From positions 248,001 through 312,000 of the forward strand of contig NZ_BMMM01000010.1 in NCBI RefSeq assembly GCF_014645835.1: 64,000 bases of DNA, written 5' to 3'. The notes under the pieces are model-generated. The model saw only the letters and a program-made list of their open reading frames with translations. It did no database searches and was not told the DNA's origin. The translations under genes and the position numbers were made by a program. This document shows, piece after piece, positions 40,365 to 48,258 of this stretch (its first letter is position 1; each line of letters begins with the position of its first letter). This DNA comes from Streptomyces albiflavescens. GTDB taxonomy: Bacteria > Actinomycetota > Actinomycetes > Streptomycetales > Streptomycetaceae.

Positions 40365-41455
40365 CGGTCGTCCTCCTTGACCATGTCGTTCGTCCGGTCG
40401 ATCGTTTGGTCGTCCGCGTACTCACCAGTGATCTCCACAACCGCGCAGGCGACCTCCATGCCGGGCCCGGCCGCGAGGAGCAGCACGTGGTCGCCCGGCG
40501 TGACCTCGCCCCGGGTCCACAGGTGCTCCAGGGCGATGAAGGGGTCGGCGGCGCCGACGTGGCCGATGTCCCGGCTGAACTCCCAGGTGCCGAGGGAGGG
40601 TTCGATGTCCAGGGGTGCGAGGTAGATGCTGTGCAGCGCTCCCCTGGCGTACCCGGTGTGGCAGACGCGGGCCACCTTCTCCAGGCTGGTGCCGGCCTCG
40701 TCGAGGACGCGGTCGACGGTGTCGGCGACCACCTCGCCGAAGTGCACGCTCGGCGCGGACGTCCCCTGTTCCCACTGCCGGCGCAGATGGGCGTTGCGCT
40801 CCTCGAAGTTGAGCGAGCGGCCGACGGTGATGCCGGGCGGAAAGAGCTGCTCGCCGGCACGGTGCAGTTCCTCCAGTGCGGGCGCGGATGCCGAGCCGAT
40901 GGACACCAGCCGGGCGAACCCGCCGCGCCGGGAGACGACGGCGGCCGCACCGCCGTCCGCGAGGAGGAACAGCTTGGAGGAGTTCCAGCGGTCCACGACG
41001 GGGGCGGAGAAGTTGTCGCCGGAGGTGACGAGCACGGCATCCCGGGAGGGATCGGCGGCCAGCCGGTGTGCCGCCAACTCCAGTGCGGCGAGCATGCCGA
41101 GACAGCCGGGCCCGATCTGGGCGGCGCCGATCGGACGGTCGAGGGTGTGCCGCAACACGTAGTGCGGCGCGGACCAGCCGTCGGGCCCCTGGTGGTAGGT
41201 GGCGCAGTGCAGCAGCGCCCCGAAGTCGTCCGGGTTGAGCCCGGTGGCGGCGCTGCGGCGCAGGGCGGCGCGCGCGGCGCGTACGGCCATGTCGGGAGCG
41301 GGCAGCTCACCGGCGACCCGAACGGCCCGCATGCCGGAGGTGTCCCGGTCGGCGGCGTCGTACCAGCCGTGGGCCACAGCCTCCTCGGTACTGACGGCGT
41401 CCGGAAGCCAGCTGCCGACACCCGCCAGCCATATGTCCATGCCGGCGACCCTCAT
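40361..41455 (-). CDS. KASIII-like acyltransferase (CerJ-type)
   Basis: 364-aa KASIII-family protein. Active-site Cys in IGPGCLGMLAALEL near 125, His in VARVCHTGYARG near 265, and GHVGAAD near 305, where Asp stands in place of the Asn of C-C-bond-forming FabH enzymes. The Cys-His-Asp pattern is that of acyltransferring members (CerJ). It is placed between salicylate synthase and salicyl-AMP ligase and could transfer salicyl from the carrier to 3-hydroxyanthranilate. Start chosen at 41453-41455 because it overlaps the salicylate synthase stop; a second Met five codons later is possible. Confidence 0.87.
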   Translation of the reverse strand: MRVAGMDIWLAGVGSWLPDAVSTEEAVAHGWYDAADRDTSGMRAVRVAGELPAPDMAVRAARAALRRSAATGLNPDDFGALLHCATYHQGPDGWSAPHYVLRHTLDRPIGAAQIGPGCLGMLAALELAAHRLAADPSRDAVLVTSGDNFSAPVVDRWNSSKLFLLADGGAAAVVSRRGGFARLVSIGSASAPALEELHRAGEQLFPPGITVGRSLNFEERNAHLRRQWEQGTSAPSVHFGEVVADTVDRVLDEAGTSLEKVARVCHTGYARGALHSIYLAPLDIEPSLGTWEFSRDIGHVGAADPFIALEHLWTRGEVTPGDHVLLLAAGPGMEVACAVVEITGEYADDQTIDRTNDMVKEDDR

Positions 41456-42810
41456 CGCTGGTCCCCGTCGCGGGGGTCGTCCGTCGCCGGGACCAGGAAC
41501 CGGGCGACGCTGTCGAGCTTCTCGCACGTCTCCTCGAACTCCCGCTCGGGCGTGGAGTGTCCGACGATGCCGGCCCCGGCGCGCAGCCAGGTGCGTTCGC
41601 CCTGGCGGTAGGCGCTGCGCAGCACGAGGGCCGCGTCCATGGCGCCGGAGTGGTCGACGGTGAGGACGGCGCCGCTGTACAGCCCGCGCGCCTCGGTCTC
41701 GTACCGCCGGATGGAGTCGTAGGCGGCAGCCTTGGGCACACCGGAGGCGGTGACGGCGGGAAAGACGGCGCCGAAGGCGTCCCACGCGTTCCGCCCCGGG
41801 GCGAGCCTCCCGGCAACGCGGGAGGCGAGGTGCTGCACGCTTCCCCGCTCCCTCACGGCCATGAACTCGGGGACCTCCACGGACCCCTCGACGCACACGT
41901 CGACCAGTTCGTCCGCGCCGACCTTGACCGAGATGGCGTGCTCGTAGACCTCCTTCGGGGAGCCGAAGAGGTCGGCGCGCAGGCTCTCGTTGACCAGGAC
42001 GTCCTCGGTGAGGGCACGGGTGCCGGCCAGCGGCTGGCTCACGACCCGCCCGTCCTCGGAGACCTGGACGACGATCTCGGGGCTGAAGCCGATGGCCTCG
42101 GTGCCGCCGAGGTCGAGCATGAAGGAGCGGGCGGGGTTGTTGCCGCGCCGCCCGGCGACGTACGTGGCGGTCAGATCGGTCCGCCCCGGCACCTCTACGA
42201 CCCGGGACAGGATCACCTTGTGCAGCTCACCGGCGTTGATGTCGTCGACGGCGTGCTGGACGGCGGCCCGGTAGTGGCTGCCGTCGGTGGCGTGGACATC
42301 GAGGGCCCGAGGCTGCCCACCACCGGCAGGCGCCTGGTCGATGACGGTGTTGACGAGAGCGTCGAGCGTGGTCTGATCGGCGGCGCGCAGGAGGGCGTGC
42401 CCCTCGCCGAAGCGGACCTCGGCGCGCGGCACGATGAGCTGCATCAGCCGCTGGTCGCCGAGGTGCCGGCGGTCGCCGCCCTTGGCGTACGACAGCTCGA
42501 AGGCGGCCCAGCCGTAGGCGCGCCAGTGGGGCACCTCGACCTGGGCGAGCAGCTCGGAGACGAGCCGCAGCGGCTGGTCGCTCCAGGGCAGCTCGACGTC
42601 GGGCACCCCGTCCTGGCGCAGCCGCGCACCGTCCCGGTCGAGGGTCAGCTCGGCGCGCACACCGCCCGCGTAGGCCCAGCTCCCCCCGTTCTCGTAGACG
42701 ACGTACGACTCGTGCAGCCCGGAGTCGGCGAGCCGCGCCGCGATGAGCAAGGGGTCTTCGCTGAGCGGCAGTTGGGTCTCGTAGTAGTGACGCGAGGCAA
42801 GGGCGATCAT
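41452..42810 (-). CDS. Salicylate synthase (MbtI/Irp9 type)
   Basis: 452-aa chorismate-utilising enzyme converting chorismate through isochorismate to salicylate. Diagnostic stretches are ELHKVILSRVVEVP, PLAGTRALTED, VRERGSVQHLASRVAGRL, FPAVTASGVPKAA, RGLYSGAVLTVD, TWLRAGAGIVG and EREFEETCEKLDSVARFLV, which follow MbtI nearly block by block. This distinguishes it from plain isochorismate synthase. Salicylate is the acyl half of caboxamycin-type benzoxazoles. Start set at ATG 42808-42810, 10 bases after GGAGGG; more distal starts lack a ribosome-binding site and run through the palindrome at 42831-42867. First gene of the 11-gene operon. Confidence 0.94.
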   Translation of the reverse strand: MIALASRHYYETQLPLSEDPLLIAARLADSGLHESYVVYENGGSWAYAGGVRAELTLDRDGARLRQDGVPDVELPWSDQPLRLVSELLAQVEVPHWRAYGWAAFELSYAKGGDRRHLGDQRLMQLIVPRAEVRFGEGHALLRAADQTTLDALVNTVIDQAPAGGGQPRALDVHATDGSHYRAAVQHAVDDINAGELHKVILSRVVEVPGRTDLTATYVAGRRGNNPARSFMLDLGGTEAIGFSPEIVVQVSEDGRVVSQPLAGTRALTEDVLVNESLRADLFGSPKEVYEHAISVKVGADELVDVCVEGSVEVPEFMAVRERGSVQHLASRVAGRLAPGRNAWDAFGAVFPAVTASGVPKAAAYDSIRRYETEARGLYSGAVLTVDHSGAMDAALVLRSAYRQGERTWLRAGAGIVGHSTPEREFEETCEKLDSVARFLVPATDDPRDGDQR

Positions 42811-42830
42811 CTGGGTGGTCCCTCCCGTGA

Positions 42831-42867
42831 GGCTGTTACCTTCCATGAGGTTACGGAGGTAACAGCC
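42831..42867. promoter_or_regulatory. Inverted repeat upstream of salicylate synthase (operator candidate)
   Basis: GGCTGTTACCTTCC (42831-42844) and GGAGGTAACAGCC (42855-42867) form nearly perfect 13-bp arms with one bulged T. A third related half-site, GGTTAC, lies between them. It starts 20 bp before the first gene of the benzoxazole operon and is the most obvious regulatory structure in the 201-bp divergent region shared with the VOC gene. It does not match the DmdR/IdeR iron box as I know it. Confidence 0.55.
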
Positions 42868-43011
42868 CCGGGTCGCCGCCCAGCCGATCAGGCCTCCTTC
42901 TCGAACTGCCAAACCGAGCTACGAGGGGGGCGAGGCATATAGGACAGGAACAGACCTATAAGAGGGCTACTTTCGTAGAGCCCAACGCCCCCCACGCAGG
43001 AGGAACAAGAG

Positions 43012-43416
43012 ATGCTGCGAGGTCTCACGACGGTCCGCTTCCACACCACCGACCTGGAGTCCGCGAAGTCCTGGTACACCGAACTCCTCGGCATCGAGCC
43101 CTACTTCGATCGCCCCGGCTACGCGGAGTTCCGCATCGGCGACTACGAGCACGAGCTGGGCCTGCTGGACAGCAAGTACGCCGGAGTCCTGGGCGCACAC
43201 GGCGAGGGGAGCGCCGTGGGCGGCCCGGTGATCTACTGGCACGTGGATGACGTCCGGGCCGCCCTGGACCGCCTGTTGTCCCTGGGCGCAACACTCCACG
43301 AACCGATCCGCGAGTTCGGCGTGGGCTTCATCGGCGCCTCGGTCGTGGACCCCTTCGGCAACACCCTGGGCATCATGCAGAACCGCCACTACCTGGACAT
43401 CCTCTCCACCCGCTGA
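43012..43416 (+). CDS. VOC/glyoxalase-family protein
   Basis: 134-aa vicinal-oxygen-chelate fold protein with two beta-alpha-beta-beta-beta modules. Metal-ligand candidates are His11 (RFHTTD), Glu in YEHELGLL, His in IYWHVDDV and a late site in VDPFGNTLGIMQ. AGGAGG ribosome-binding site before ATG. Divergent from salicylate synthase, from which it is separated by 201 bp. Such proteins in antibiotic clusters can be binding/resistance proteins or ring-modifying enzymes; nothing here decides between them. It is the last intact gene inside the 17-bp repeats. Confidence 0.85.
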   Translation: MLRGLTTVRFHTTDLESAKSWYTELLGIEPYFDRPGYAEFRIGDYEHELGLLDSKYAGVLGAHGEGSAVGGPVIYWHVDDVRAALDRLLSLGATLHEPIREFGVGFIGASVVDPFGNTLGIMQNRHYLDILSTR

Positions 43417-43485
43417 CCCGGCGATGCGTGGGCCCGCCCCACACCGCACTTCACGCCCTGCGATGACACGCCCAGGACGGCTCCT

Positions 43486-43504
43486 TGGGAGCCATCTGGG
43501 AGCC
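43486..43504. repeat. Paired TGGGAGCC octamers (arm-site-like)
   Basis: TGGGAGCC occurs at 43486-43493 and 43497-43504, 11 bp apart, with a further CTCCC and CCCTCCCGG just downstream. The same octamer with the same 11-bp spacing occurs in inverted orientation at the left end (818-836). The pair is about 110 bp from the 17-bp repeat at 43610. An arm-type integrase site is the suggested role. Confidence 0.45.
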
Positions 43505-43609
43505 GAATCGCTCCCGGAACCCCTCCCGGACCACCCGAGACCACGGCAGCCCAATGCCCTGACCAGGTAAAACAGCAAACCCACCGATGTGGATCAGGCC
43601 CGAACCTCA

Positions 43610-43626
43610 TTCGGGACGAAGAGGTC
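43610..43626. repeat. 17-bp direct repeat, right copy (candidate attachment-site core)
   Basis: Identical to 80-96 over 17 bases; the flanks differ on both sides. It lies 20 bp downstream of the stop codon of a tyrosine integrase gene, which is where the crossover core of an integrative element normally sits. As at the left copy, no T-arm follows, so the target tRNA gene is not reconstituted here. Confidence 0.6.
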
Positions 43627-43646
43627 GAAGCGGAGTACAGCAACCG

Positions 43647-44300
43647 CTATGCCTGCTGCTGACCGTCCATGTCCGACGGCTCTTCCTGCTTGCGCTTGCT
43701 CCTCTTCTTGCCGTCCTTCTGCTTGCTGCCGCCCAGGGCCTTGCCCAGCTTCCGGAGCGCTCGCCGGGTCTCCGACGAGGGCACGTGGGTGTAGACCTCC
43801 ACGGTCACCGCGATCTCGGAGTGGCGCAGGTTCTGCATGGCGATCCGGGGGTGGACGTCGAGCGCGGCCAGGAGCGAGGCGCAGGTGTGGCGGGTGTCGT
43901 GGACGCGGATGCGACGGACGCCCGCACGCTCACAGCGGCGATCGAATTCGCGGGAGAAGGTTCTCGGCTCCACCGGGGTGCCGTAGCGGGTGGTGAACAC
44001 ACGGTCCGATTCCGTCCAGAGATCCTTTGCCTGCTCCTTCGCGGCCTGCTGCTCTTTCCGTCGGAGGAGCAGGGCGGCCAGGCAGATGTCCGGCAGCGGG
44101 AGCACCGCCTCCGAGGCCTCCGTCTTGGCCATGTCGGTGTGCAGGAGGCGCCGGCGGACGCGCTGTAGCTGGTGCTGGATACGCAGCTCCCCCGCGTCCA
44201 GGTTCACGTCCGACCAGGTGAGGCCGAGAACTTCACCCTTGCGGAGGCCGAGGACAAGGATCAGGGCGTAGGCGCAGTAGAACTCTTGCACCCGCTGCAC
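43647..44300 (-). pseudogene. Tyrosine integrase, N-terminally truncated
   Basis: 217 residues of a phage/ICE-type tyrosine recombinase. The catalytic residues of the C-terminal domain are all visible: Arg in LGLRKGEVLGL, Lys region in DMAKTEASEA, HDTRHT, LRHSEI and the nucleophile Tyr in EVYTHV. The C-terminus is a Lys/Arg-rich tail. Full-length relatives have about 150-200 more N-terminal residues (SAM-like core-binding domain). Here the frame extends upstream only to a stop near 44409, and that 37-codon stretch does not look like integrase. The gene is therefore probably broken by deletion, unless a short GTG-started form is active. Adjacent to the 17-bp core repeat. Confidence 0.8.
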
Positions 44301-44566
44301 CGCACGGCCAAGGGCAGCCGTTCCTTCGTTCTCCTTCAGATTTTCCAGTGCGGTTTTGGGAGTCTGCCGAGCAGCCCCGACAAGGTCGAACGGTCGAACG
44401 CAGCGGACTCAGTCTCATCAGGCATGCGCCGCGCTCCGAGGACAGGCGACCTCCGGCGACGCCAGGCCGACACATGCCACGTGCCGGCGCGTTCCAGTCC
44501 GCCTCACCACATAGGACACGGTGTAAGTCGACAACCTCATCCGATAGGAAACCTAGCGGTTTGGGC

Positions 44567-46159
44567 TCAATGCGTGCCGATTGCTTGCGGGTAGTCGAAG
44601 AAGCCGGTCGGGTCGTATTTCCGCTTCACCTTGACCAGGCGGGGGTAGTTCGTGCCGTAGTAGGCCTGCCGCCAGTTCTTCAGCGTCGGGTCGGGGAAGT
44701 TCTGGTATGCCTGGTCGGGCGACTTGCCGGGGAAGATGTCGTCGTAGAACTGCTTGAGCCAGTGGAGGTTGGCTTCGGCGACGCTGGGGAGGTCGTAGTC
44801 GGCCCACGAGGTCTCGGCGGCGAAGACGAAGAGGTCGTTTCGGTGGACGAACGCGGTCGCGCTCGGTGGTACCTGGTTGATCTCACCGCCGAGGGCGAAC
44901 ATCGCGAACCCGGCTCCGTCCTCGTTGTTGCTGCCAGGCCAGTCCAGCAGGCGCTCGGCTGCCGCGCTGACCTGCTGATCGGTCAAGAGAGTGCGGGAGT
45001 CCAGGATCGCCGATTTGGTGGCGAAGCGATCGATCGGTGTGGTCGCGCTCAGCAGTACGCTCGCCTCACCGGGCGTGACCTGACGAACGGACGCGCTGTT
45101 GCGGGCGCGTTCCTCGGCCGTGCCGATCTTGAGCAGCGGGTCGAGGATGGCACGCAGTTCCTGGACGGTGCCGTAGAACTGGCCGATGGCGTTGACGTTG
45201 GCGTTCGCATGGATCTGTGTCCTGGTCGTCCCGTTGGTACCGATACCCAGACGCAGATGGAACCGCCTGTCGCCCACGGTGTCCTGGGCGATGTGCTGCG
45301 CGGCGGCGATGGCCGGCAGTACGGAGTCCAGGCTCCAGCGGAGCTGGTAGAAGCCCACGGTGCCCTCGAACTGCTCGTACTGGAAGGTGAACGAGGTGTT
45401 GACGCCGAAGTTGTTGCCGGCTCCGCCGCGGCAGCCCCAGAACAGGTCGGGGTGTGAGTCCTTGCTGGCCTTGACCGTGCGTCCGTCGGCGAGCACGACG
45501 GTCGTGGCAACGAGCCGGTCGCAGGTCAGGCCGAACATCTTGTCGCTGAAGCCGATACCGCCGCCAAGCACCAGCCCTGCGACCCCGACGCTGGGGCAAC
45601 GACCGGTCGGCACGAACATGCCGTGGTCCTCCAACAGCGGATGCAGGTCGCCATTGGTGACGCCGGCCCCTACGGTGACGGTACCGGCGTCGTGCACGAC
45701 CTTCATCGGCCCGTAGACCCGAGAGCGGGCACCGCCCGGCACCGGGGTGGAGACGATGCTCTTCATGCGGGCCATGTTCAGCAGCAGGCCCGTGGTGGTC
45801 GAATACCCGGCGTAGTTGTGTCCCAGCCCGGTGCGCGGTACGGCGGGCAGCCCTACCGAGCGAGCCCAGCGGATCGCTTCGGACACGTCCTCGGTAGTTG
45901 CGCAGGCGACAATGCCGGCAGGCCGAATTCCGGCGTACCTGTGGTTGAACGGCAAGGCCAGCGACTCGTACACAGAGCCATACGGCCGATAGAGGGTGGC
46001 CCCGGGGGACAGCGCATCAGCCAACCGCTTCCAGTCCCGAGCGCCAACCGGCCCCGCTGCCTCAGCTGCCGCGGCCGCACTCCCCGGTGCCTGCAGCCCC
46101 AGCGCCCCACCAACGCCGCCCAGCACACCTGCCCGCAGCACGTCCCGCCTGTCGATCAC
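44567..46159 (-). CDS. Exported berberine-bridge-type FAD oxidoreductase
   Basis: 530-aa secreted flavoprotein. The N-terminus IDRRDVLRAGVLGGVGGALG is a Tat signal with the twin Arg, ending near AAAAAEAAG. A FAD_binding_4 (PCMH) domain spans about 75-250, and a BBE motif lies at the C-terminus (YYGTNYPRLVKVKRKYDP). Candidate covalent FAD sites are His in GLGHNYAGYS and Cys in GRCPSVGVAGL, suggesting bicovalent flavin as in sugar- and alcohol-oxidising members. The substrate is unknown. It stands alone, upstream of the truncated integrase on the same strand, with IS debris on its other side. Confidence 0.88.
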   Translation of the reverse strand: MIDRRDVLRAGVLGGVGGALGLQAPGSAAAAAEAAGPVGARDWKRLADALSPGATLYRPYGSVYESLALPFNHRYAGIRPAGIVACATTEDVSEAIRWARSVGLPAVPRTGLGHNYAGYSTTTGLLLNMARMKSIVSTPVPGGARSRVYGPMKVVHDAGTVTVGAGVTNGDLHPLLEDHGMFVPTGRCPSVGVAGLVLGGGIGFSDKMFGLTCDRLVATTVVLADGRTVKASKDSHPDLFWGCRGGAGNNFGVNTSFTFQYEQFEGTVGFYQLRWSLDSVLPAIAAAQHIAQDTVGDRRFHLRLGIGTNGTTRTQIHANANVNAIGQFYGTVQELRAILDPLLKIGTAEERARNSASVRQVTPGEASVLLSATTPIDRFATKSAILDSRTLLTDQQVSAAAERLLDWPGSNNEDGAGFAMFALGGEINQVPPSATAFVHRNDLFVFAAETSWADYDLPSVAEANLHWLKQFYDDIFPGKSPDQAYQNFPDPTLKNWRQAYYGTNYPRLVKVKRKYDPTGFFDYPQAIGTH

Positions 46160-46335
46160 AGTGCCCTACCCTCACGCAGCGGTCGCAGGCTCGTCCTGCG
46201 ATCCCATCGGCCAGTTCACTGATCGTCGACCGGTGCCATCCCCGTCGGCTGCCCACTCGCCAGACCCGCCACGCGAAAGGACGAGAGACGCACCGCCAAG
46301 CGGCTCAGACACACACCAGGGCCGTTTCCCGCCCG

Positions 46336-46578
46336 TCCAGGGCGAACATCCACTTGATCACAGAGCGAAATGGTCTGCCCCTGTCCATCGGGATCTCCGG
46401 CGCCAATCTGCACGACAGCCAGGCTTTGATCCCGCGGCAAGGCATACCGCCGATCCGGTCCCGCCGCGGCCGGCGGCGGCGCAGGCCGAGCACGCTCCAC
46501 GGTGACAGGGGCTACGACTACGACCACCTGCGGCGATGGCTACGCGGCCGTGGCATCACTACTTGGCAAAGGCGCTGA
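46336..46578 (+). pseudogene. IS5-family transposase fragment
   Basis: The frame reads NIHLITERNGLPLSIG, GANLHDSQALIP and LHGDRGYDYDHLRRWLRGRGI. This is the middle of an IS5-type (IS4/IS5 DDE) transposase with the second catalytic Asp region, ended by a stop soon after. Neither the N-terminal nor the C-terminal Glu region is present, and I see no inverted repeats, so this is a decayed remnant. Confidence 0.75.
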
Positions 46579-46624
46579 CGGCTTTCCAAACGTCCAGAGG
46601 ATGGGTAGACCCGCGTGGTTCTCA

Positions 46625-46740
46625 AACCGAGGGCTGTGCCGACGCCTCGGCCTCGATGAGTTCCCGCAGGATGCGCTCACACAGCACCCTGATCGTCTCC
46701 ACTCCGTCGGCCGTACGTAGTGACTCCAGCAATCGGGGCC
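46625..46740 (-). pseudogene. IS256-family transposase N-terminal fragment
   Basis: About 33 codons on the minus strand read RLLESLRTADGVETIR, LCERILRELIEAEASA, a pattern found at the start of IS256-type transposases of actinobacteria. It is followed by no catalytic domain. Together with the IS5 fragment it marks 46.2-47.0 kb as an insertion and decay zone; no other gene is supportable there. Confidence 0.5.
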
Positions 46741-47052
46741 CAGATCGGGCTGTTGCGGGCAGGCGAGGAGCCAGTCCTATGCGCAGCCGGCGTACGGGCC
46801 CCGGTCTCTCGCCCCATGGCAACTCCCGCCCAAAGCTGTTCCACCACCCACGCAGCCCGCTTGCCGCCGTCCGTGGGCCACACCGGTCTTTTCCCCCGCC
46901 GTTCGGATGACGCGCAGGCGTCCCCGGAGCGCCTACCACCTGGCCGGGGCATCCCTGTCTTTCGAGCGTGGGCGCCCAGGCCGCCCGCGCTCGAGAATCA
47001 CGGCGGGGCAGGGCCGTCGGGCACGCCCCCCACGCTAGGCGGGAGAAGTTGG

Positions 47053-48000
47053 ATGCTTGAGCGAGCAGCCCGAACGGTGTTGCGCCGGTGGGTGCCGACG
47101 GCCACGGTGGCGGTGACGGTCGGGGCGGTCGGCCTGGTCGGGGCGGCCCCGGCCGCGGCAGCCGACCGCCCCGTGGTGAACTGCGAGGACAACCCGCAAG
47201 CTCTGCAGCCCGCGATTGACAGCGCCGTCCCCGGGGCAACGCTGCTGGTGAAGGGGACCTGCATCGGCCCTTTCACCATCGACAAGGACCTGGCCCTGAT
47301 GGGCCTGGAGAATGCGGTCCTCGATGGCAATCACGCCGGCTCCACCGTGACGGTCCACCCAGGCGTCCGGGTGCAGCTGGCCAACCTGACCATCACCCAC
47401 GGCACCGGTACCGGCGGCGGCATCTACAACAACGGTGGCACGGTGAGGCTCACCGGCTCCACGGTGGAGGGCAACACGGCGGGCGACGGCGGCGGCATCT
47501 ACAACAACGTCCACAGCACGGTGACTCTGACCGTCTCCACGGTGCGCGACAACACCGCTCACTCCGGCGGGGGCATCATCAACTTCGGCACGGTGACGCT
47601 GACCGGCTCCTTGGTGGAGCGCAACACGTCGACGATCGATGGCGGCGGCATCTACAACAATTTCAACAGCACGGTGACTCTGACCGGCTCCACGGTGGAG
47701 CACAACACGGCGGCAAGATCCGGCGGCGGCATCTTCAACATCTTCAACAGCACGGTGACGCTGACCGCCTCCACGGTGAAGCACAACACGGCTGACGGCG
47801 GCGTCGGCGGTGGTATTTGGAACGACATCAAGAGCACGGTGAGGCTGTCCGGCTCCACGGTGGAGCACAACACGGCGGGACTCGACGGTGGCGGCATCTA
47901 CAACGCCACCGGCACGGTGCCGCTGACCGGCTCCACAGTGCGCGACAACCGCCCGAACAACTGCGGCGGGCCCGATCCCGTCCCCGGCTGCACCGGCTGA
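47053..48000 (+). CDS. Secreted right-handed beta-helix repeat protein
   Basis: 315-aa exported protein. A signal peptide of about 37 residues (Arg-rich n-region, VAVTVGAVGLVGAAPAAAA) precedes a polymorphic-outer-membrane-protein-like beta helix. From about residue 110 it has seven or eight tandem coils of roughly 25-30 residues built on GGGIYNN, STVTLTGSTVE and HNTA. Two Cys near the N-terminus (NCEDN, GTCIG) and two at the end (NNCGGPD, GCTG) could cap the helix with disulfides. The nucleotide repeats are nearly identical (CACGGTGACTCTGACC), which suggests recent expansion or slippage. No enzyme domain is visible; adhesion or polysaccharide binding is possible. Confidence 0.85.
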   Translation: MLERAARTVLRRWVPTATVAVTVGAVGLVGAAPAAAADRPVVNCEDNPQALQPAIDSAVPGATLLVKGTCIGPFTIDKDLALMGLENAVLDGNHAGSTVTVHPGVRVQLANLTITHGTGTGGGIYNNGGTVRLTGSTVEGNTAGDGGGIYNNVHSTVTLTVSTVRDNTAHSGGGIINFGTVTLTGSLVERNTSTIDGGGIYNNFNSTVTLTGSTVEHNTAARSGGGIFNIFNSTVTLTASTVKHNTADGGVGGGIWNDIKSTVRLSGSTVEHNTAGLDGGGIYNATGTVPLTGSTVRDNRPNNCGGPDPVPGCTG

Positions 48001-48075
48001 CCTCCCCATCCCGCGGCGGCCCCCGGCCGGCCCACCGCCGCGCGTCAGCGGCCCGCAGCGCACCCGGGATCCCGT

Positions 48076-48258
48076 CCCGGGTGCCACTTCAAGGGCGGCT
48101 TCAGCAAGTCCACGGGAGCGGCCGGCAAGCTGCGCTTCGACGCCCGGATCGAATCCGGGACGTACGCCAACGGCGCGCACGAGCCGGCCGCCGGCGACTT
48201 CAACGACGACCAGGTGGCCGACCTGGTCGTGCTGTCGAAGCCCCACGCTCGCGGACAT
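48076..48258 (+). pseudogene. FG-GAP/integrin-like repeat protein fragment
   Basis: Downstream of the beta-helix gene one frame reads FKGGFSKSTGAAGKLRFDARI, ESGTYANGAHEPAAGDFNDDQ and VADLVVLSK. The DFNDDxxADLVV motif is an FG-GAP calcium-binding repeat of secreted beta-propeller proteins. It has no start and is cut at the boundary with the XRE regulator gene, so it is a remnant of a larger secreted protein. Confidence 0.6.

Noticed and set aside
28420..42810. Salicylate-capped siderophore cluster
   Set aside because: There is salicylate synthase and an aryl-AMP ligase, but no Cys/Thr-activating NRPS modules, no lysine monooxygenase and no siderophore transport; the 3-hydroxyanthranilate genes and amidohydrolase fit a benzoxazole better.
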